Below, in pieces: positions 43,526 to 52,974 of a stretch of 64,000 nucleotides of DNA. A model generated the notes under the pieces. It was not told the origin of the DNA. It was given only the letters and a program-made list of their open reading frames with translations, and ran no database searches. A program made the translations under genes and the position numbers. The stretch spans positions 1 through 64,000 of the forward strand of contig NZ_FMAR01000005.1 in NCBI RefSeq assembly GCF_900094705.1, written 5' to 3'. This DNA comes from Chitinophaga costaii. Its GTDB lineage: Bacteria; Bacteroidota; Bacteroidia; Chitinophagales; Chitinophagaceae. Each line of letters starts with the position of its first letter. Position 1 is the first letter of the stretch.

Positions 43526-44968
43526 CTAATGCTTACCCTCGTATGATTTTACAGCGGTACCCAGGTCCAGCACTTCAGCGGCTGGCAGGTATTTTTTAAT
43601 AATACTGCTGCCCGTAGCAGAGCGGTAGCCCGACTCGCAATGCACCAGGATAGGCTTACCGGCAGGTATCTCCCCTATCCGGCGGCTTAGCTGGTCCAGC
43701 GGTATGTTCAAAGCATCCGGGAAAAGGGGATTGTCTTTGGCTTCTTTGGGCGTACGTACGTCAATAATCGTATAGGCGTGCACGTTTAACCGTTGGGTAG
43801 TATCCAACACAGGAAAATGAGCGCCCTGCACATCGTTGTACACGAAGGCTCCCAGCAGTTTGGATTCGTACCCTATCTTGGCCGCTTTTTCAATAAGTAC
43901 TCTGAGCTGGGCCTCGTTTTCTGCAGTAATATAAAACCGCTGATCCGGGCCTACTACAGTACCCAACCAGGTTTCAAACCGCCTTCCATCCTGGATATTA
44001 ATTGCGTTGCGCAGGTAAGACTGTTTAAACAATGGCCCGGCCCGGCCATCCACGATCAGCGCGGTGGTATCGGGATTTTTATTGGGTGGCAGCAGGGGTA
44101 CACCTTGCACACCAGGCAGGAAATCTGGCACCCCAGCCACATTCAGGGCCACGTCGTACGGAAAGTAGGCGGGAATGGCCGGCAGGTCGGCGAGTAGTGT
44201 TTTTACAAATACGTCTTCGTCTTTAAGCTGGAAGGCGTAGTTATGCGCCCGCTCATAACCAATGGTAGAAACATTGGCCTTGCGCATAGACTTACCACAA
44301 AGCGATCCTGCGCCATGGGTGGGCAGCAGCAACACATCGTCGTTCAGCACCGCAAATTTCTCCCATACAGTATGATACATTTTATGCGCCAGCACCTCCC
44401 GTTGCGTTGCCACGTCGCCATTGTAGGAACGCAGGTCTGGCCGGCCCACGTCGCCAATGAGCAGGGCATCGCCGGAGAACACGGCAATGTCTTTGTCATT
44501 TTCAGTCAGCACCGCAGCTATAGCATCCGGAGCATGCCCGGGCGTGAAGATGGCACGCAACGCTACCGTTCCGCCCAGGGCAATGTGATCGTTCTCATCG
44601 AAGCGGGTGTAGGTATAGCCAGGTTTTACCAGGCTGCTGGTGTAAATGCGTGCACCTGTAAATTTATGCAGTTCATTGTGCGAACTGGCAAAATCTGCAT
44701 GCGGATGGGTTTCTATAACACCGGCAATACGTGCTTTCTTTTGCCTGGCAAAAGCCAGGTAGATGGCTGGATTGCGACCGGGATCTACAATAATAAGCTG
44801 CCCATTGGCCAGGATGGCATAAGAAAAATGTGCCAGGCCGGCGTCGTTGAACTGGGTAACCTGCACCGCCTTGTCCTGGTACACTATACTGTCTGTTTCG
44901 GGCAGGGTATGCGCCCAAAGGCTGCTGGCGCTAACGGCCAGCAAAACCGTGGTGATCCATTTTTTCAT
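43526..44968 (-). CDS. Secreted metallo-beta-lactamase fold protein with two rhodanese domains
   Basis: A 480-residue protein with signal peptide MKKWITTVLLAVSASSLWA. Residues about 30-265 are an MBL domain of the ETHE1/persulfide-dioxygenase type (ETHPHADF with His88, His90, Asp92; TPGHAPDAI; FSGDALLIGDVGRPDL; LLPTHGAGSLCG). The first rhodanese domain (about 290-365) has no active-site cysteine. The second (about 395-480) has CESGYRS with Cys444. Relatives oxidise glutathione or protein persulfides or move sulfane sulfur; most are cytosolic, so periplasmic location is unusual. It is co-transcribed with SusC/SusD and DoxX genes, pointing to oxidation of a sulfur compound. Activity is inferred. 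Confidence 0.85.
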   Translation of the reverse strand: MKKWITTVLLAVSASSLWAHTLPETDSIVYQDKAVQVTQFNDAGLAHFSYAILANGQLIIVDPGRNPAIYLAFARQKKARIAGVIETHPHADFASSHNELHKFTGARIYTSSLVKPGYTYTRFDENDHIALGGTVALRAIFTPGHAPDAIAAVLTENDKDIAVFSGDALLIGDVGRPDLRSYNGDVATQREVLAHKMYHTVWEKFAVLNDDVLLLPTHGAGSLCGKSMRKANVSTIGYERAHNYAFQLKDEDVFVKTLLADLPAIPAYFPYDVALNVAGVPDFLPGVQGVPLLPPNKNPDTTALIVDGRAGPLFKQSYLRNAINIQDGRRFETWLGTVVGPDQRFYITAENEAQLRVLIEKAAKIGYESKLLGAFVYNDVQGAHFPVLDTTQRLNVHAYTIIDVRTPKEAKDNPLFPDALNIPLDQLSRRIGEIPAGKPILVHCESGYRSATGSSIIKKYLPAAEVLDLGTAVKSYEGKH

Positions 44969-44971
44969 GGC

Positions 44972-45736
44972 TTATTGAATAACGAAGTTAATGCGATCAA
45001 GACCGGTATTGTTGGTAGCGGCATCGTATGCGTACACCAGCACTTCATAATTTCCTTTGCCAGCTATGGGTACCTGGCCATTGAAAAGATTATTGCCGGG
45101 CAGTTTGTTCAGCGGGAAGGTGCCTGTGGTAACGCCTTCTTTTTTCAGGATGGCTTTGATCTCTATGTGATCGGCATCCCACACGCCGCCTTTGCTGATG
45201 GGGCATCCGCACAGCATGGTGAGGCTTACTTTAATATCCAGGCTATGCGATTTAATGCTATCCAGCGCAATAAGCTGGTGGGAATTAGGTGTCAGTATGT
45301 CGAGGATGTAACCAGACAATTCTATAATCACCCCATCGCCGGCAATGTTTTTGCCGGGCAGCAGCCACAGTTGTGTGCTGCCATTTACCGCCGCATTAAG
45401 CCGGTTTACCGGCGCTACCACGCTAATGTCTATTAGTGTGGGATCCTGGATGTCTATGTTGGCTTCGAAAACGGCGGTTTGCGCATCCACAATACTTTGA
45501 CCCCGGATCAGTGCTGTTTTCAGGATTACGTCGGTGCTGCCGGAGCTGCCCTTGGTAAGACCTTTGGCCAATAGCTCGCCGGTAAGGTGGTCTTTGATCA
45601 ACACCAGCGCGCCACCTATGCCGGTGCCGATAAACTTTGCATCTTTGGCTTTCACCCTTACTAAAACCTTGGTGGGTGTTGCCTGCACGCTAACGGTAAG
45701 GAGCAGGGCGATGATTGCGGAACATAATTTTTTCAT
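44972..45736 (-). CDS. Secreted protein of unknown function in the DoxX/rhodanese operon
   Basis: A 254-residue protein with signal peptide MKKLCSAIIALLLTVSVQA. The mature part is beta-rich with three repeated-looking stretches (KVLVRVKAKDAKFIGTGIGG; IDISVVAPVNRLNAAVNGST; HIEIKAILKKEGVTTGTFPL) and ends YEVLVYAYDAATNNTGLDRI, resembling Ig-like folds. A pair of cysteines in LTMLCGCPISKGG is the only obvious functional feature and might bind metal or sulfur. It is 1 base from the DoxX gene upstream and 3 bases from the MBL/rhodanese gene downstream, so the three are tightly coupled. I do not recognise the family. Confidence 0.65.
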   Translation of the reverse strand: MKKLCSAIIALLLTVSVQATPTKVLVRVKAKDAKFIGTGIGGALVLIKDHLTGELLAKGLTKGSSGSTDVILKTALIRGQSIVDAQTAVFEANIDIQDPTLIDISVVAPVNRLNAAVNGSTQLWLLPGKNIAGDGVIIELSGYILDILTPNSHQLIALDSIKSHSLDIKVSLTMLCGCPISKGGVWDADHIEIKAILKKEGVTTGTFPLNKLPGNNLFNGQVPIAGKGNYEVLVYAYDAATNNTGLDRINFVIQ

Positions 45737-45737
45737 T

Positions 45738-47150
45738 TTATAACTGGCTTCTTTTTAGTTGCAGTGGATAATCAATTGGTACCCGGTCCAGCACCGCGTA
45801 GATACTGTCTTTACGTTCGCTCAGCCCGGAGAGGATAATACGCTCGCTGCCCTGGCGGGTAAAATGCCATACCAGTTGCGGAGCGTCTTCTTCTTTTGAT
45901 TTTGTTTTTTCAGGTGTTTTGTTACTAGGTTTGGTGGGTTTGTTACGGTCTTCCCAGGCGGTTTTCTGCGCCTTGTCTTGCAGGTATAGCAGGCCATTGG
46001 CAGTATCGGCGCGGTAGTAGAGGAAGCGGTTGCCGCCGGCCACGCCGGCCAGTTCATAACTACGGTCTACATCTTTGGGTTGGGGATCGCCATTGGGCAG
46101 GGAAATAGCGAAAGGCTTATGTACTTTGTACACCAGTGTACTCCATTTTTCAAAAATCACCTGCGACCAGCGCACAGAATCCAGCGGCGAGTAAGGCAGA
46201 TCCTGGCCATTAAGTTTAAAGGTAGTCACGTTGTATACCCCTGCTGCTTTTGCCAGGCCCGGTGTGATCGGGTCTTTCAGGTTGCCCTGTTTAAAATGCA
46301 CATCGTAGCGCAAAATGCCATACAGGATGGTAAAGAAAAACACAATTACATATTTGACCGTGTGCGCCCAAATCTGCTGCGCTCGTGACTTCCAGGCCGG
46401 CCTGTAAAGTTGTAGCGAAACGTCTTCCTGTTTAATCAGCAGTTTCCATAACGGGGCCACGTAAGGCACCAGTATAAAAAGCGACAGCAGTACAAAAAAA
46501 GAGCTGTATACATGCACAGCGCCATCGTAGGCTAAATTGGCATGGGCAATATTACCCAGTACGCCAATATTGATAACAGCACCCAAAGCCGTGGTGCCAC
46601 GGAAAAACAATAAAATACCACCCACGATTTCCACGAGGCCCAACACGACTTCATACCATATGGATACGCCCACTTGCTGCCAGTACAATTTATACGTATT
46701 GTAATCGCCCAGATCTGTTTCGAGGTTGGAGATAGCAGGGGGCGGCATTTGCATGGGATAAAATTTGAGGAAGCCAAATGCAATGATGCCCAGCGCTATG
46801 CGATAGCGCACTACTACGCGCAGCCAGTAGTACAGCCGGTTATAATTTTCCGGTTCATTTTTCCTGACCAGGAAGGTCCATCCGCCAGCTATAATTAGTG
46901 CGCCCAGCAGGGCCGCGCCCCAAGTAGCATAGCCGGCTATGCCCCATCGTGCACTCTCAGAAGTGAGGGTAATAAAATTGGCCCGGTAACCCGCCAGGGA
47001 AGAGAGTATCCAGAAGAACGACCGGGGATGGAACAACCGGTCGTACCAGGTGAGATCCAGCGGAAAGATGAGCAGGAGAAAGAAAGCGAAGGCTACCCGG
47101 AACAGGAATTTCTCGCCCTTGGTCCATGCACGGTCTATAGTCTGTGTCAT
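45738..47150 (-). CDS. DoxX-type membrane protein with extracytoplasmic C-terminal domain
   Basis: A 470-residue protein with about 7-8 hydrophobic segments in the first 290 residues. DoxX-like features are YRIALGIIAFGFLKFYPMQMP and GVSIWYEVVLGLVEIVGGILLFFRGTTALGAVI. A soluble C-terminal half follows, with a lysine/proline/threonine-rich linker (KPTKPSNKTPEKTKSKEE). It is a paralogue of the next gene: both share KAAGxYNV, GQxLPYS and RWxxVxxEQW-type blocks. DoxX/DoxD proteins include the membrane thiosulfate:quinone oxidoreductase of Acidianus, which suggests electron transfer to quinone, but members of the family do many things. Spacing is 19 bases from the upstream paralogue. Confidence 0.75.
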   Translation of the reverse strand: MTQTIDRAWTKGEKFLFRVAFAFFLLLIFPLDLTWYDRLFHPRSFFWILSSLAGYRANFITLTSESARWGIAGYATWGAALLGALIIAGGWTFLVRKNEPENYNRLYYWLRVVVRYRIALGIIAFGFLKFYPMQMPPPAISNLETDLGDYNTYKLYWQQVGVSIWYEVVLGLVEIVGGILLFFRGTTALGAVINIGVLGNIAHANLAYDGAVHVYSSFFVLLSLFILVPYVAPLWKLLIKQEDVSLQLYRPAWKSRAQQIWAHTVKYVIVFFFTILYGILRYDVHFKQGNLKDPITPGLAKAAGVYNVTTFKLNGQDLPYSPLDSVRWSQVIFEKWSTLVYKVHKPFAISLPNGDPQPKDVDRSYELAGVAGGNRFLYYRADTANGLLYLQDKAQKTAWEDRNKPTKPSNKTPEKTKSKEEDAPQLVWHFTRQGSERIILSGLSERKDSIYAVLDRVPIDYPLQLKRSQL

Positions 47151-47169
47151 GTTGTGTTGTTTAAATTGG

Positions 47170-48528
47170 TTAAAACACGGTCACCGGTTTGCGCCGGCCC
47201 AGGTGCAGCAGGTACGTTTTATCCTGCAGGTCTAGCTGTACATGCAGCGTATGGCCGTGGTAGCGTGCCGCGTCCAGCAGGATGGTAGCTTCATTGGGCC
47301 GTTGCAGCCGGAAAGCGATGCTGTCGGCAGGATCGTTTTTATTCACCAGTAGTATATCTTCTCCGCTGGTGGTATAGCTATAAAAGCGGCGGCCTCCATT
47401 GCCCTGGTTTTCATAATCGCGCTGATAGTCTATGGCAGGTCCTTGTAAGTTGGGTCGTACACGCTGTACCCCATGAATGCTCAGCGTGTTCCACTGCTCC
47501 AGCACTACGTTTTGCCAGCGCAGGGTATCGGTGAGTGAGTAGGGCAGCTCCTGCCCGTCTATCACGAAATGGCGCACGTTATAAAAGCCTGCCGCCTTTG
47601 CCAGCCCAGGCTTGCCGGGATAGGGCCAGCGGTCGGAATGGTAACTGCTATAGGCGAGGACTGCATATACGAGGAAGAACAAGGTGAAGGCTACCTTGGC
47701 CCAGCGCCGCCAGATGATGCTACGGTCGGTAAATGCCGGCACAAACCGGTCTGCCCTAGCCCGGGTTTCTTTAACCAATAGCTGGTACAGGCGCGGCACG
47801 TCGTACAGCAGTAACACTGCCGCCAGCAGCAGCAGGTACACGCTCAGTACGTGCTGCCCCAGGTCGTAGGCAAAGTTGGCCAGTACTACATTGATCAGCG
47901 TGGCAGCCGCAATGCCCGCACCCACTACCGCCGTACGCCGGCCCAGCAATAAAAGCCCAGATACGATTTCAATGAAACCCAATGTACACTCATACCCTGT
48001 TGATGACACGCCCAAAGAGTGGTAGTATATTTTCCAGGGCAGAAAGTCGCCGTATTTGGTATGCAGTTCGCTCAGGCTGGGAAAGGGTACCTGCAGGGGA
48101 AACAGCAGCAAAAATCCATAGGCCAGCAGTGCAGTGGCCAGGCGGTAGCGAAGTATTACGCGTACGGCGTATAGCCATTGGGGATAGTGTGCTTCAAATT
48201 TTTTATCCAGCCGGTTCCACACTATTGCCAGTGGCAGCGCTGCCAGCAAGGCCCATAGCCAGCCCGTAAATGCCGCCAGGCCCCAGGCATGATACTGGCC
48301 CCAGAAGGGCGTGTAGTCTGTAATCCGGAACAGGTCCTGGAAGTGCAGCCCACTATCGCGTACGGAAAACAACTGCCGGTAGTAAAAAGGATCCAGGGGC
48401 AGCGTTAGCAATAATAACCACACAAAGCCTAATTGAAACCCAAAACGGTATCGCAGTCCATCATGAAGCTGGAACTCCGTGATGGTACGGTTTTCACCCT
48501 GGGTAATAGATGCGGTAAACTGCGTCAT
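47170..48528 (-). CDS. DoxX-type membrane protein, paralogue of its neighbour
   Basis: A 452-residue protein with the same layout as the 470-residue neighbour: membrane segments to about residue 285 (ILRYRLATALLAYGFLLLFP; CTLGFIEIVSGLLLLGRRTAVVGAGI) and a soluble C-terminal domain (KAAGFYNVRHFVIDGQELPY, then LRWQNVVLEQWNTLS). It lacks the charged linker of the paralogue. The pair arose by tandem duplication and may form a heteromer. It is 19 bases downstream of susD, so it belongs to the same transcript. Confidence 0.75.
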   Translation of the reverse strand: MTQFTASITQGENRTITEFQLHDGLRYRFGFQLGFVWLLLLTLPLDPFYYRQLFSVRDSGLHFQDLFRITDYTPFWGQYHAWGLAAFTGWLWALLAALPLAIVWNRLDKKFEAHYPQWLYAVRVILRYRLATALLAYGFLLLFPLQVPFPSLSELHTKYGDFLPWKIYYHSLGVSSTGYECTLGFIEIVSGLLLLGRRTAVVGAGIAAATLINVVLANFAYDLGQHVLSVYLLLLAAVLLLYDVPRLYQLLVKETRARADRFVPAFTDRSIIWRRWAKVAFTLFFLVYAVLAYSSYHSDRWPYPGKPGLAKAAGFYNVRHFVIDGQELPYSLTDTLRWQNVVLEQWNTLSIHGVQRVRPNLQGPAIDYQRDYENQGNGGRRFYSYTTSGEDILLVNKNDPADSIAFRLQRPNEATILLDAARYHGHTLHVQLDLQDKTYLLHLGRRKPVTVF

Positions 48529-48547
48529 GATAAGGCGGTTTTGTCTT

Positions 48548-49912
48548 TTAATAATTTGGGTTCTGGTGCAGATCGGGATCGGCAGCCAGGTCGTTATATG
48601 GTATGGGGAAAATGTATTTCGTGGTGTCGGTAAGACTTATCGCCGTGGCGGCGGTTTTGGTGCGTACCAGGTCGTACCAGCGTTGTGGCTCCAGGGCAAA
48701 CTCTACCCTCCTTTCGGCCAGGATATCGCTTTGCAGGGTTGGGCTGTCTTTAAAGGTAAGCGCCGTTACCTGGGCGCGCTGGCGCACCGCATTAAGGTCT
48801 TGCAAGGCTCCGGTATAATCTGGCGCAGGCTTGTTCAGGCGGGCTTCTGCGCGGATCAGGTATTGCTCGGCCAGGCGGAAAATGTAGGTCGGGTTATCGC
48901 CATTGGTACGCCAGTACAACTGCTGCACAAAATAGTTGGTGATGGCCGGCGTGGAAACATCGCGGATCAGGGCCTTTCGGTCGCCACCCGTGGAGGGGTC
49001 TTGTACCAGGTTGTACAAACCCTTGTTCGGGCAAAACTGGTTGCGGTAATTCACACTACTCCAGCTACCGTTATGGGAACTGGGATCGGCGGTAGTGAAT
49101 TGCAGTTCGAAGATTGATTCGTTGGTAGCCTTGTTGTTGATAAAGGTGTTCCAGTCTATCAAACTATAATTAGAATTGCTAATGATTTTTGTAGCATAGG
49201 TTTCGGCCTGGTCGTACTGTTTGGTGTAGAGATACAGGCGGGCCAGGAAAGCGTACACCGTGTTTTGGGTAATGCGGTTTCGATTCACACCAGCCGGCAG
49301 CAGGGGCTCTGCGGCCAGGAGGTCTTGTTCTACCTGTGCATATACCTGCTGCTGGTTGCTTTGCTGAATGCCTTTCACATCACTGGGATCGGAGGTGGGG
49401 TTCAGCACCAGCGGAATATTGCCCCAGGTGCGCCCCAGGTCAAAGAAGGCCAATGCGCGGATAACATACGCCTCACCAACATATTGATTTTTCTTAGTGT
49501 CGGAAATCAGCTTGCCATCCAGGGCCGGCACTTTGGCTATTACATGATTAGCGCGGTTAATGGTCACATAGATCTGCGACCAGATGCGGTATAACAGTGT
49601 ATTGTCCGACCGGTAGGCATGGGTGGTAAAGTCGTTGTAATAATTGAGTGTACCTACCCAAAGGCCATCGCCGCTGCTCAGGAAGGTGGCAGCAGCCAGG
49701 CCGTCACCACCATAGTAATACGAATTTTGTAAACCGTCGTAAACGCCCAGGGTGGCGGTTAGCGCACTGGCCGAGTCTACGATGGCCACATTGTCGGAGA
49801 TATTTTGTGCCGAGGATACTTCGAGGAAAGTTTTTTTGCAGGAAGCCACCGCGACTACCGCGCTTCCTAAAACTACCAGTATGAAGTTCCTGGTGATAGT
49901 TGATGTTTTCAT
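48548..49912 (-). CDS. susD-like: SusD/RagB-like surface lipoprotein of the sulfur-linked operon
   Basis: A 454-residue lipoprotein beginning MKTSTITRNFILVVLGSAVV and then AVASC, the cysteine being the lipid site. The SusD pattern is present: YVGEAYVIRALAFFDLGRTWG, TVYAFLARLYLYTKQYDQAETYA, and the C-terminal LAERRVEFALEPQRWYDLVR and ending DLHQNPNY. It is the binding partner of the SusC encoded 10 bases upstream. No glycoside hydrolase or lyase gene accompanies it, so the ligand need not be a glycan. ATG 49912 is chosen over 49936 because it places the signal peptide at the N-terminus. Confidence 0.93.
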   Translation of the reverse strand: MKTSTITRNFILVVLGSAVVAVASCKKTFLEVSSAQNISDNVAIVDSASALTATLGVYDGLQNSYYYGGDGLAAATFLSSGDGLWVGTLNYYNDFTTHAYRSDNTLLYRIWSQIYVTINRANHVIAKVPALDGKLISDTKKNQYVGEAYVIRALAFFDLGRTWGNIPLVLNPTSDPSDVKGIQQSNQQQVYAQVEQDLLAAEPLLPAGVNRNRITQNTVYAFLARLYLYTKQYDQAETYATKIISNSNYSLIDWNTFINNKATNESIFELQFTTADPSSHNGSWSSVNYRNQFCPNKGLYNLVQDPSTGGDRKALIRDVSTPAITNYFVQQLYWRTNGDNPTYIFRLAEQYLIRAEARLNKPAPDYTGALQDLNAVRQRAQVTALTFKDSPTLQSDILAERRVEFALEPQRWYDLVRTKTAATAISLTDTTKYIFPIPYNDLAADPDLHQNPNY

Positions 49913-49922
49913 TGTTCCTGCT

Positions 49923-52900
49923 TTAAAAAGTAACATTTAAGCCGATGTTGATCGTGCGCGGATGAGGCGCCATGGAAAAGTCCAGTCCCTGCACGGTTTG
50001 GTTAGAATAATCCTGCGCCACATTCACTTCCGGATCTGCGCCGGAATATTTGGTGATGGTGAACAGATTGGTCACGTTTACATAGGCACGCAGGCGCTCA
50101 ATGCCCACCCGGTTGGTAATGCGGGCCGGCAAGGTATAACCCAGGGCCACATTTTTGAGACGGATAAAGGAAGCGTCTTCCAGGAAACGGCTGCTTTCAA
50201 AGTTGTGATTGAAACTGCCGTCGGGATTGGCCTTGTTGGTGAGGCGGGGAATGTCTGTCACATCGCCTTCCTTCTTCCAGGCACGCAACATGCTGGCCTG
50301 CATAGACCAGGAAGTACCCCGGTTGCCAGCGTGCTCCTGGAAGTAGCGGTTCATGTTAAACACCTTGTTGCCCTGGGAGAAATAAAGGAAGAAGTTGAGA
50401 TCAAAATTTTTATACGACAGGCTATTGCTGAAGCCCCCGAAAAATTTGGGGAAGGCATTGCCTACAATCTGCCGGTCGGCAGTGGTGATCTTTCCGTCGT
50501 GGTCTACATCCTGGTACACGGCATTGCCGGTTTTGGGATCTACATACAGTTGTTTATACAACCAGAAAGAGTACATAGAATAACCCTGCTGCAACTTCAC
50601 CCAGTCGCGGTTATATTGTGTAAAAGCGGTGGGCAGTTTGGTCACCAGGTTCTGGTTGTGGGCAATGTTGAACGTGGTGGTCCACTGGAAGTTTTTGTTA
50701 GAAATATTGGTAGAAGCTATTTCAAACTCAAAGCCTTTGTTGCTCACGGCGCCCACGTTATCGTAAATGGAGGTGAAGCCGGTCTTGGCAGGAATGGGTA
50801 CGCTGAGTAGCAGGTCGGAAGTTTGTTTGTCGTAGTAGTTAAATTCAAACCGCAGGCGGTTGTTTAACACGCCGGCTTGCAGCCCCAGATCCCATTGGCG
50901 GGTGGTTTCCCATTTCAGGTTGGGATTGGCTAGCTGAGAGGGGGCAATACCGGGATTGTCCTGGTAGTTGTTGCCACCAGACCACAGCCCTTCGGAGGCA
51001 AAGTTGGCAATGTTTTGATTACCCGTCCAGCCCAGGCTGGCCTTGAGTTTCAGCTCATCCACCCAGGTCAGGTGCTGCTTTATAAATTTTTCTTCTCCTA
51101 TGCGCCACGCTGCACCCAGGGAAGGAAATCTACCCCAGCGATTGTTAGCGCCAAAACGCGAAGAAGCATCTGTACGCAGGTTAGCATCGAAGATGTACTT
51201 ATCGTCATAGCTATAATTGGCCCCTGCAAAATAAGAGATGAGTCCTGCATTGATATCGCCGGTGGTACTGCCTGTTACGATGGCGGCAGAAGAAATGGCG
51301 GAGAAGGAAATGCTCGGAAAGTTGGTACCGGTAATGCTGGCGCTCTGGTAGGTGCTTTTCTGCAAGGTATTGCCTGCAAATACAGACAGGTTATGCTTGC
51401 TATTGAAAGCCACGTTGTAGTTAAATACCTGCTCGCCTATCCAGGTTACGTTAGACGTGTTGGCATCTATTGCGCGGCCACTGGTAGACTTACCGGAGGT
51501 GAGGTTGGCATTGTAGTATACAAACTCGTGGTAGTCGTTGTTATCCAGGCTCCAGGAAGATCGGAAGCTCAGGTTGGGCAGTATTCTCCATTTCACATAC
51601 CCATTGGCAATAAGGTGTTTGCCATAGGCGTGGTCGTTGTTATTGGCGAATAAAATATAAGGATTGTTGAAACGCTCGCCGTTGTTATAACTACCATCTG
51701 GTTTAAAGATGGGCGTAAGGGTGGGCGTGTGCAGGCCGGTGTTGAGAATGCCACCGGTATCACCATTGGGCGAAAGGCTTCTTTTCGTATAGGTATAACT
51801 GGTACTAACCCCAATGGTCAATGATTTGTTCAGCGTGTGGTCTATGTTTACCCGGAAGCCCATGCGCTGGAAGTCCTGTAGTTTTAAAATAGACTGCTGG
51901 TTGGTGAAATCGCCGCCCAGGTAAAACTTGGTTTTGCCATTACCGCCGGAAACTTCAATGTTGTTTGTGGTTTGTTCTGCCGTTCTGAAAATAAGGTGCA
52001 GGCGGTCGTAAGTACCGATGGTGTCTGTTACCGGGAAAGGCAGGCCACTGGGTGCTCCCCCGTCGTTGAGGTAGGCCTGGTTGATAATTGCTGCATGTTG
52101 GGGACCGGTCACCAGGCTCCAAAGCTTGGGGTAATGTCCCCAGCCATATTCTGTGTTCAGGGCTACCTTTGTTTTACCGTTGCGGTCACCCCGTTTGGTG
52201 GTAATGATGATCACCCCATTGGCCGCCCTCGATCCGTACATGGCAGTAGCATTGGCGTCTTTTAACACTTGCACGTCCTGTATGTCGTTAGGATTGATGT
52301 CGGCCAGGGGGTTGGTGGTTTGTCCACCCTGTCCCAGCGTTTGCAGGGGTGTGCTTGAAATGGCTACGCCATCGATAATGTAGAGCGGATCATTGCCGGC
52401 ATTGATAGAGGTAGCGCCGCGCAGGCGTACCAGTGCGCTGCCGCCTTCCACACCGGAGTTGGAAGAAATTTGCAGGCCCGGCGTAATGCCTTGCAGGCGT
52501 TCGTTAAAACCAGCGCCGTGTATATCTTTCAGCGCCACGGCATTGATGGTAGATACAACGCCGGCAGTGGTGCTACGCTTTTGCTGTGCGTACCCTACTA
52601 CCACTACGCCATCCAGCCCTATTTCGCCACCCTTTTTCAGATGGATGTTATAAGGTCCGGCACCGGTAATGGGTAGTTGCTGCGGTGCATAACCGAGCAG
52701 GGAAAATTCGATATGACGTCCACCGGGTGGTACAGACAGGCGGAAGGTGCCATCTTTATCGGTAATGGTGCCTTTACTGTGTTTTTCAGAAAAAATAATA
52801 CTTACACCATCGAGCGGCGCGCCATCTTCGCTGGTTACAGTGCCGCTTACCTGCGTCACCTGCTGTGCGGAAGCCGAGGCAATAGATAAAAGGAAATACA

Positions 52901-52943
52901 GCACCAGGCTGGCCGGCCTGGCAAGGAATTTATCAGTGGTCAT
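49923..52943 (-). CDS. susC-like: SusC/RagA TonB-dependent transporter of the sulfur-linked operon
   Basis: A 1006-residue receptor with signal peptide MTTDKFLARPASLVLYFLLS (ending SASA), a carboxypeptidase-like domain (VSGTVTSEDGAPLDGVSIIF), a plug with MYGSRAANGVIIITTKRG, and a barrel ending PRTINIGLNVTF. It imports an unknown solute with SusD. Upstream lie 102 bases with alternative RNA hairpins, a Cys-rich leader ORF, and a promoter about 510 nt away, so expression is probably tuned by cysteine supply. There is no sigma/anti-sigma or hybrid two-component regulator next to it. Confidence 0.94.
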   Translation of the reverse strand: MTTDKFLARPASLVLYFLLSIASASAQQVTQVSGTVTSEDGAPLDGVSIIFSEKHSKGTITDKDGTFRLSVPPGGRHIEFSLLGYAPQQLPITGAGPYNIHLKKGGEIGLDGVVVVGYAQQKRSTTAGVVSTINAVALKDIHGAGFNERLQGITPGLQISSNSGVEGGSALVRLRGATSINAGNDPLYIIDGVAISSTPLQTLGQGGQTTNPLADINPNDIQDVQVLKDANATAMYGSRAANGVIIITTKRGDRNGKTKVALNTEYGWGHYPKLWSLVTGPQHAAIINQAYLNDGGAPSGLPFPVTDTIGTYDRLHLIFRTAEQTTNNIEVSGGNGKTKFYLGGDFTNQQSILKLQDFQRMGFRVNIDHTLNKSLTIGVSTSYTYTKRSLSPNGDTGGILNTGLHTPTLTPIFKPDGSYNNGERFNNPYILFANNNDHAYGKHLIANGYVKWRILPNLSFRSSWSLDNNDYHEFVYYNANLTSGKSTSGRAIDANTSNVTWIGEQVFNYNVAFNSKHNLSVFAGNTLQKSTYQSASITGTNFPSISFSAISSAAIVTGSTTGDINAGLISYFAGANYSYDDKYIFDANLRTDASSRFGANNRWGRFPSLGAAWRIGEEKFIKQHLTWVDELKLKASLGWTGNQNIANFASEGLWSGGNNYQDNPGIAPSQLANPNLKWETTRQWDLGLQAGVLNNRLRFEFNYYDKQTSDLLLSVPIPAKTGFTSIYDNVGAVSNKGFEFEIASTNISNKNFQWTTTFNIAHNQNLVTKLPTAFTQYNRDWVKLQQGYSMYSFWLYKQLYVDPKTGNAVYQDVDHDGKITTADRQIVGNAFPKFFGGFSNSLSYKNFDLNFFLYFSQGNKVFNMNRYFQEHAGNRGTSWSMQASMLRAWKKEGDVTDIPRLTNKANPDGSFNHNFESSRFLEDASFIRLKNVALGYTLPARITNRVGIERLRAYVNVTNLFTITKYSGADPEVNVAQDYSNQTVQGLDFSMAPHPRTINIGLNVTF

Positions 52944-52974
52944 GAGCAGATGCAGTTAAGAAAAGGAGAAGTGT

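Noticed and set aside
44243-45436. 397-codon plus-strand frame
   Set aside because: It covers two well-supported minus-strand genes and their junction, has no domain, and no promoter box was seen.
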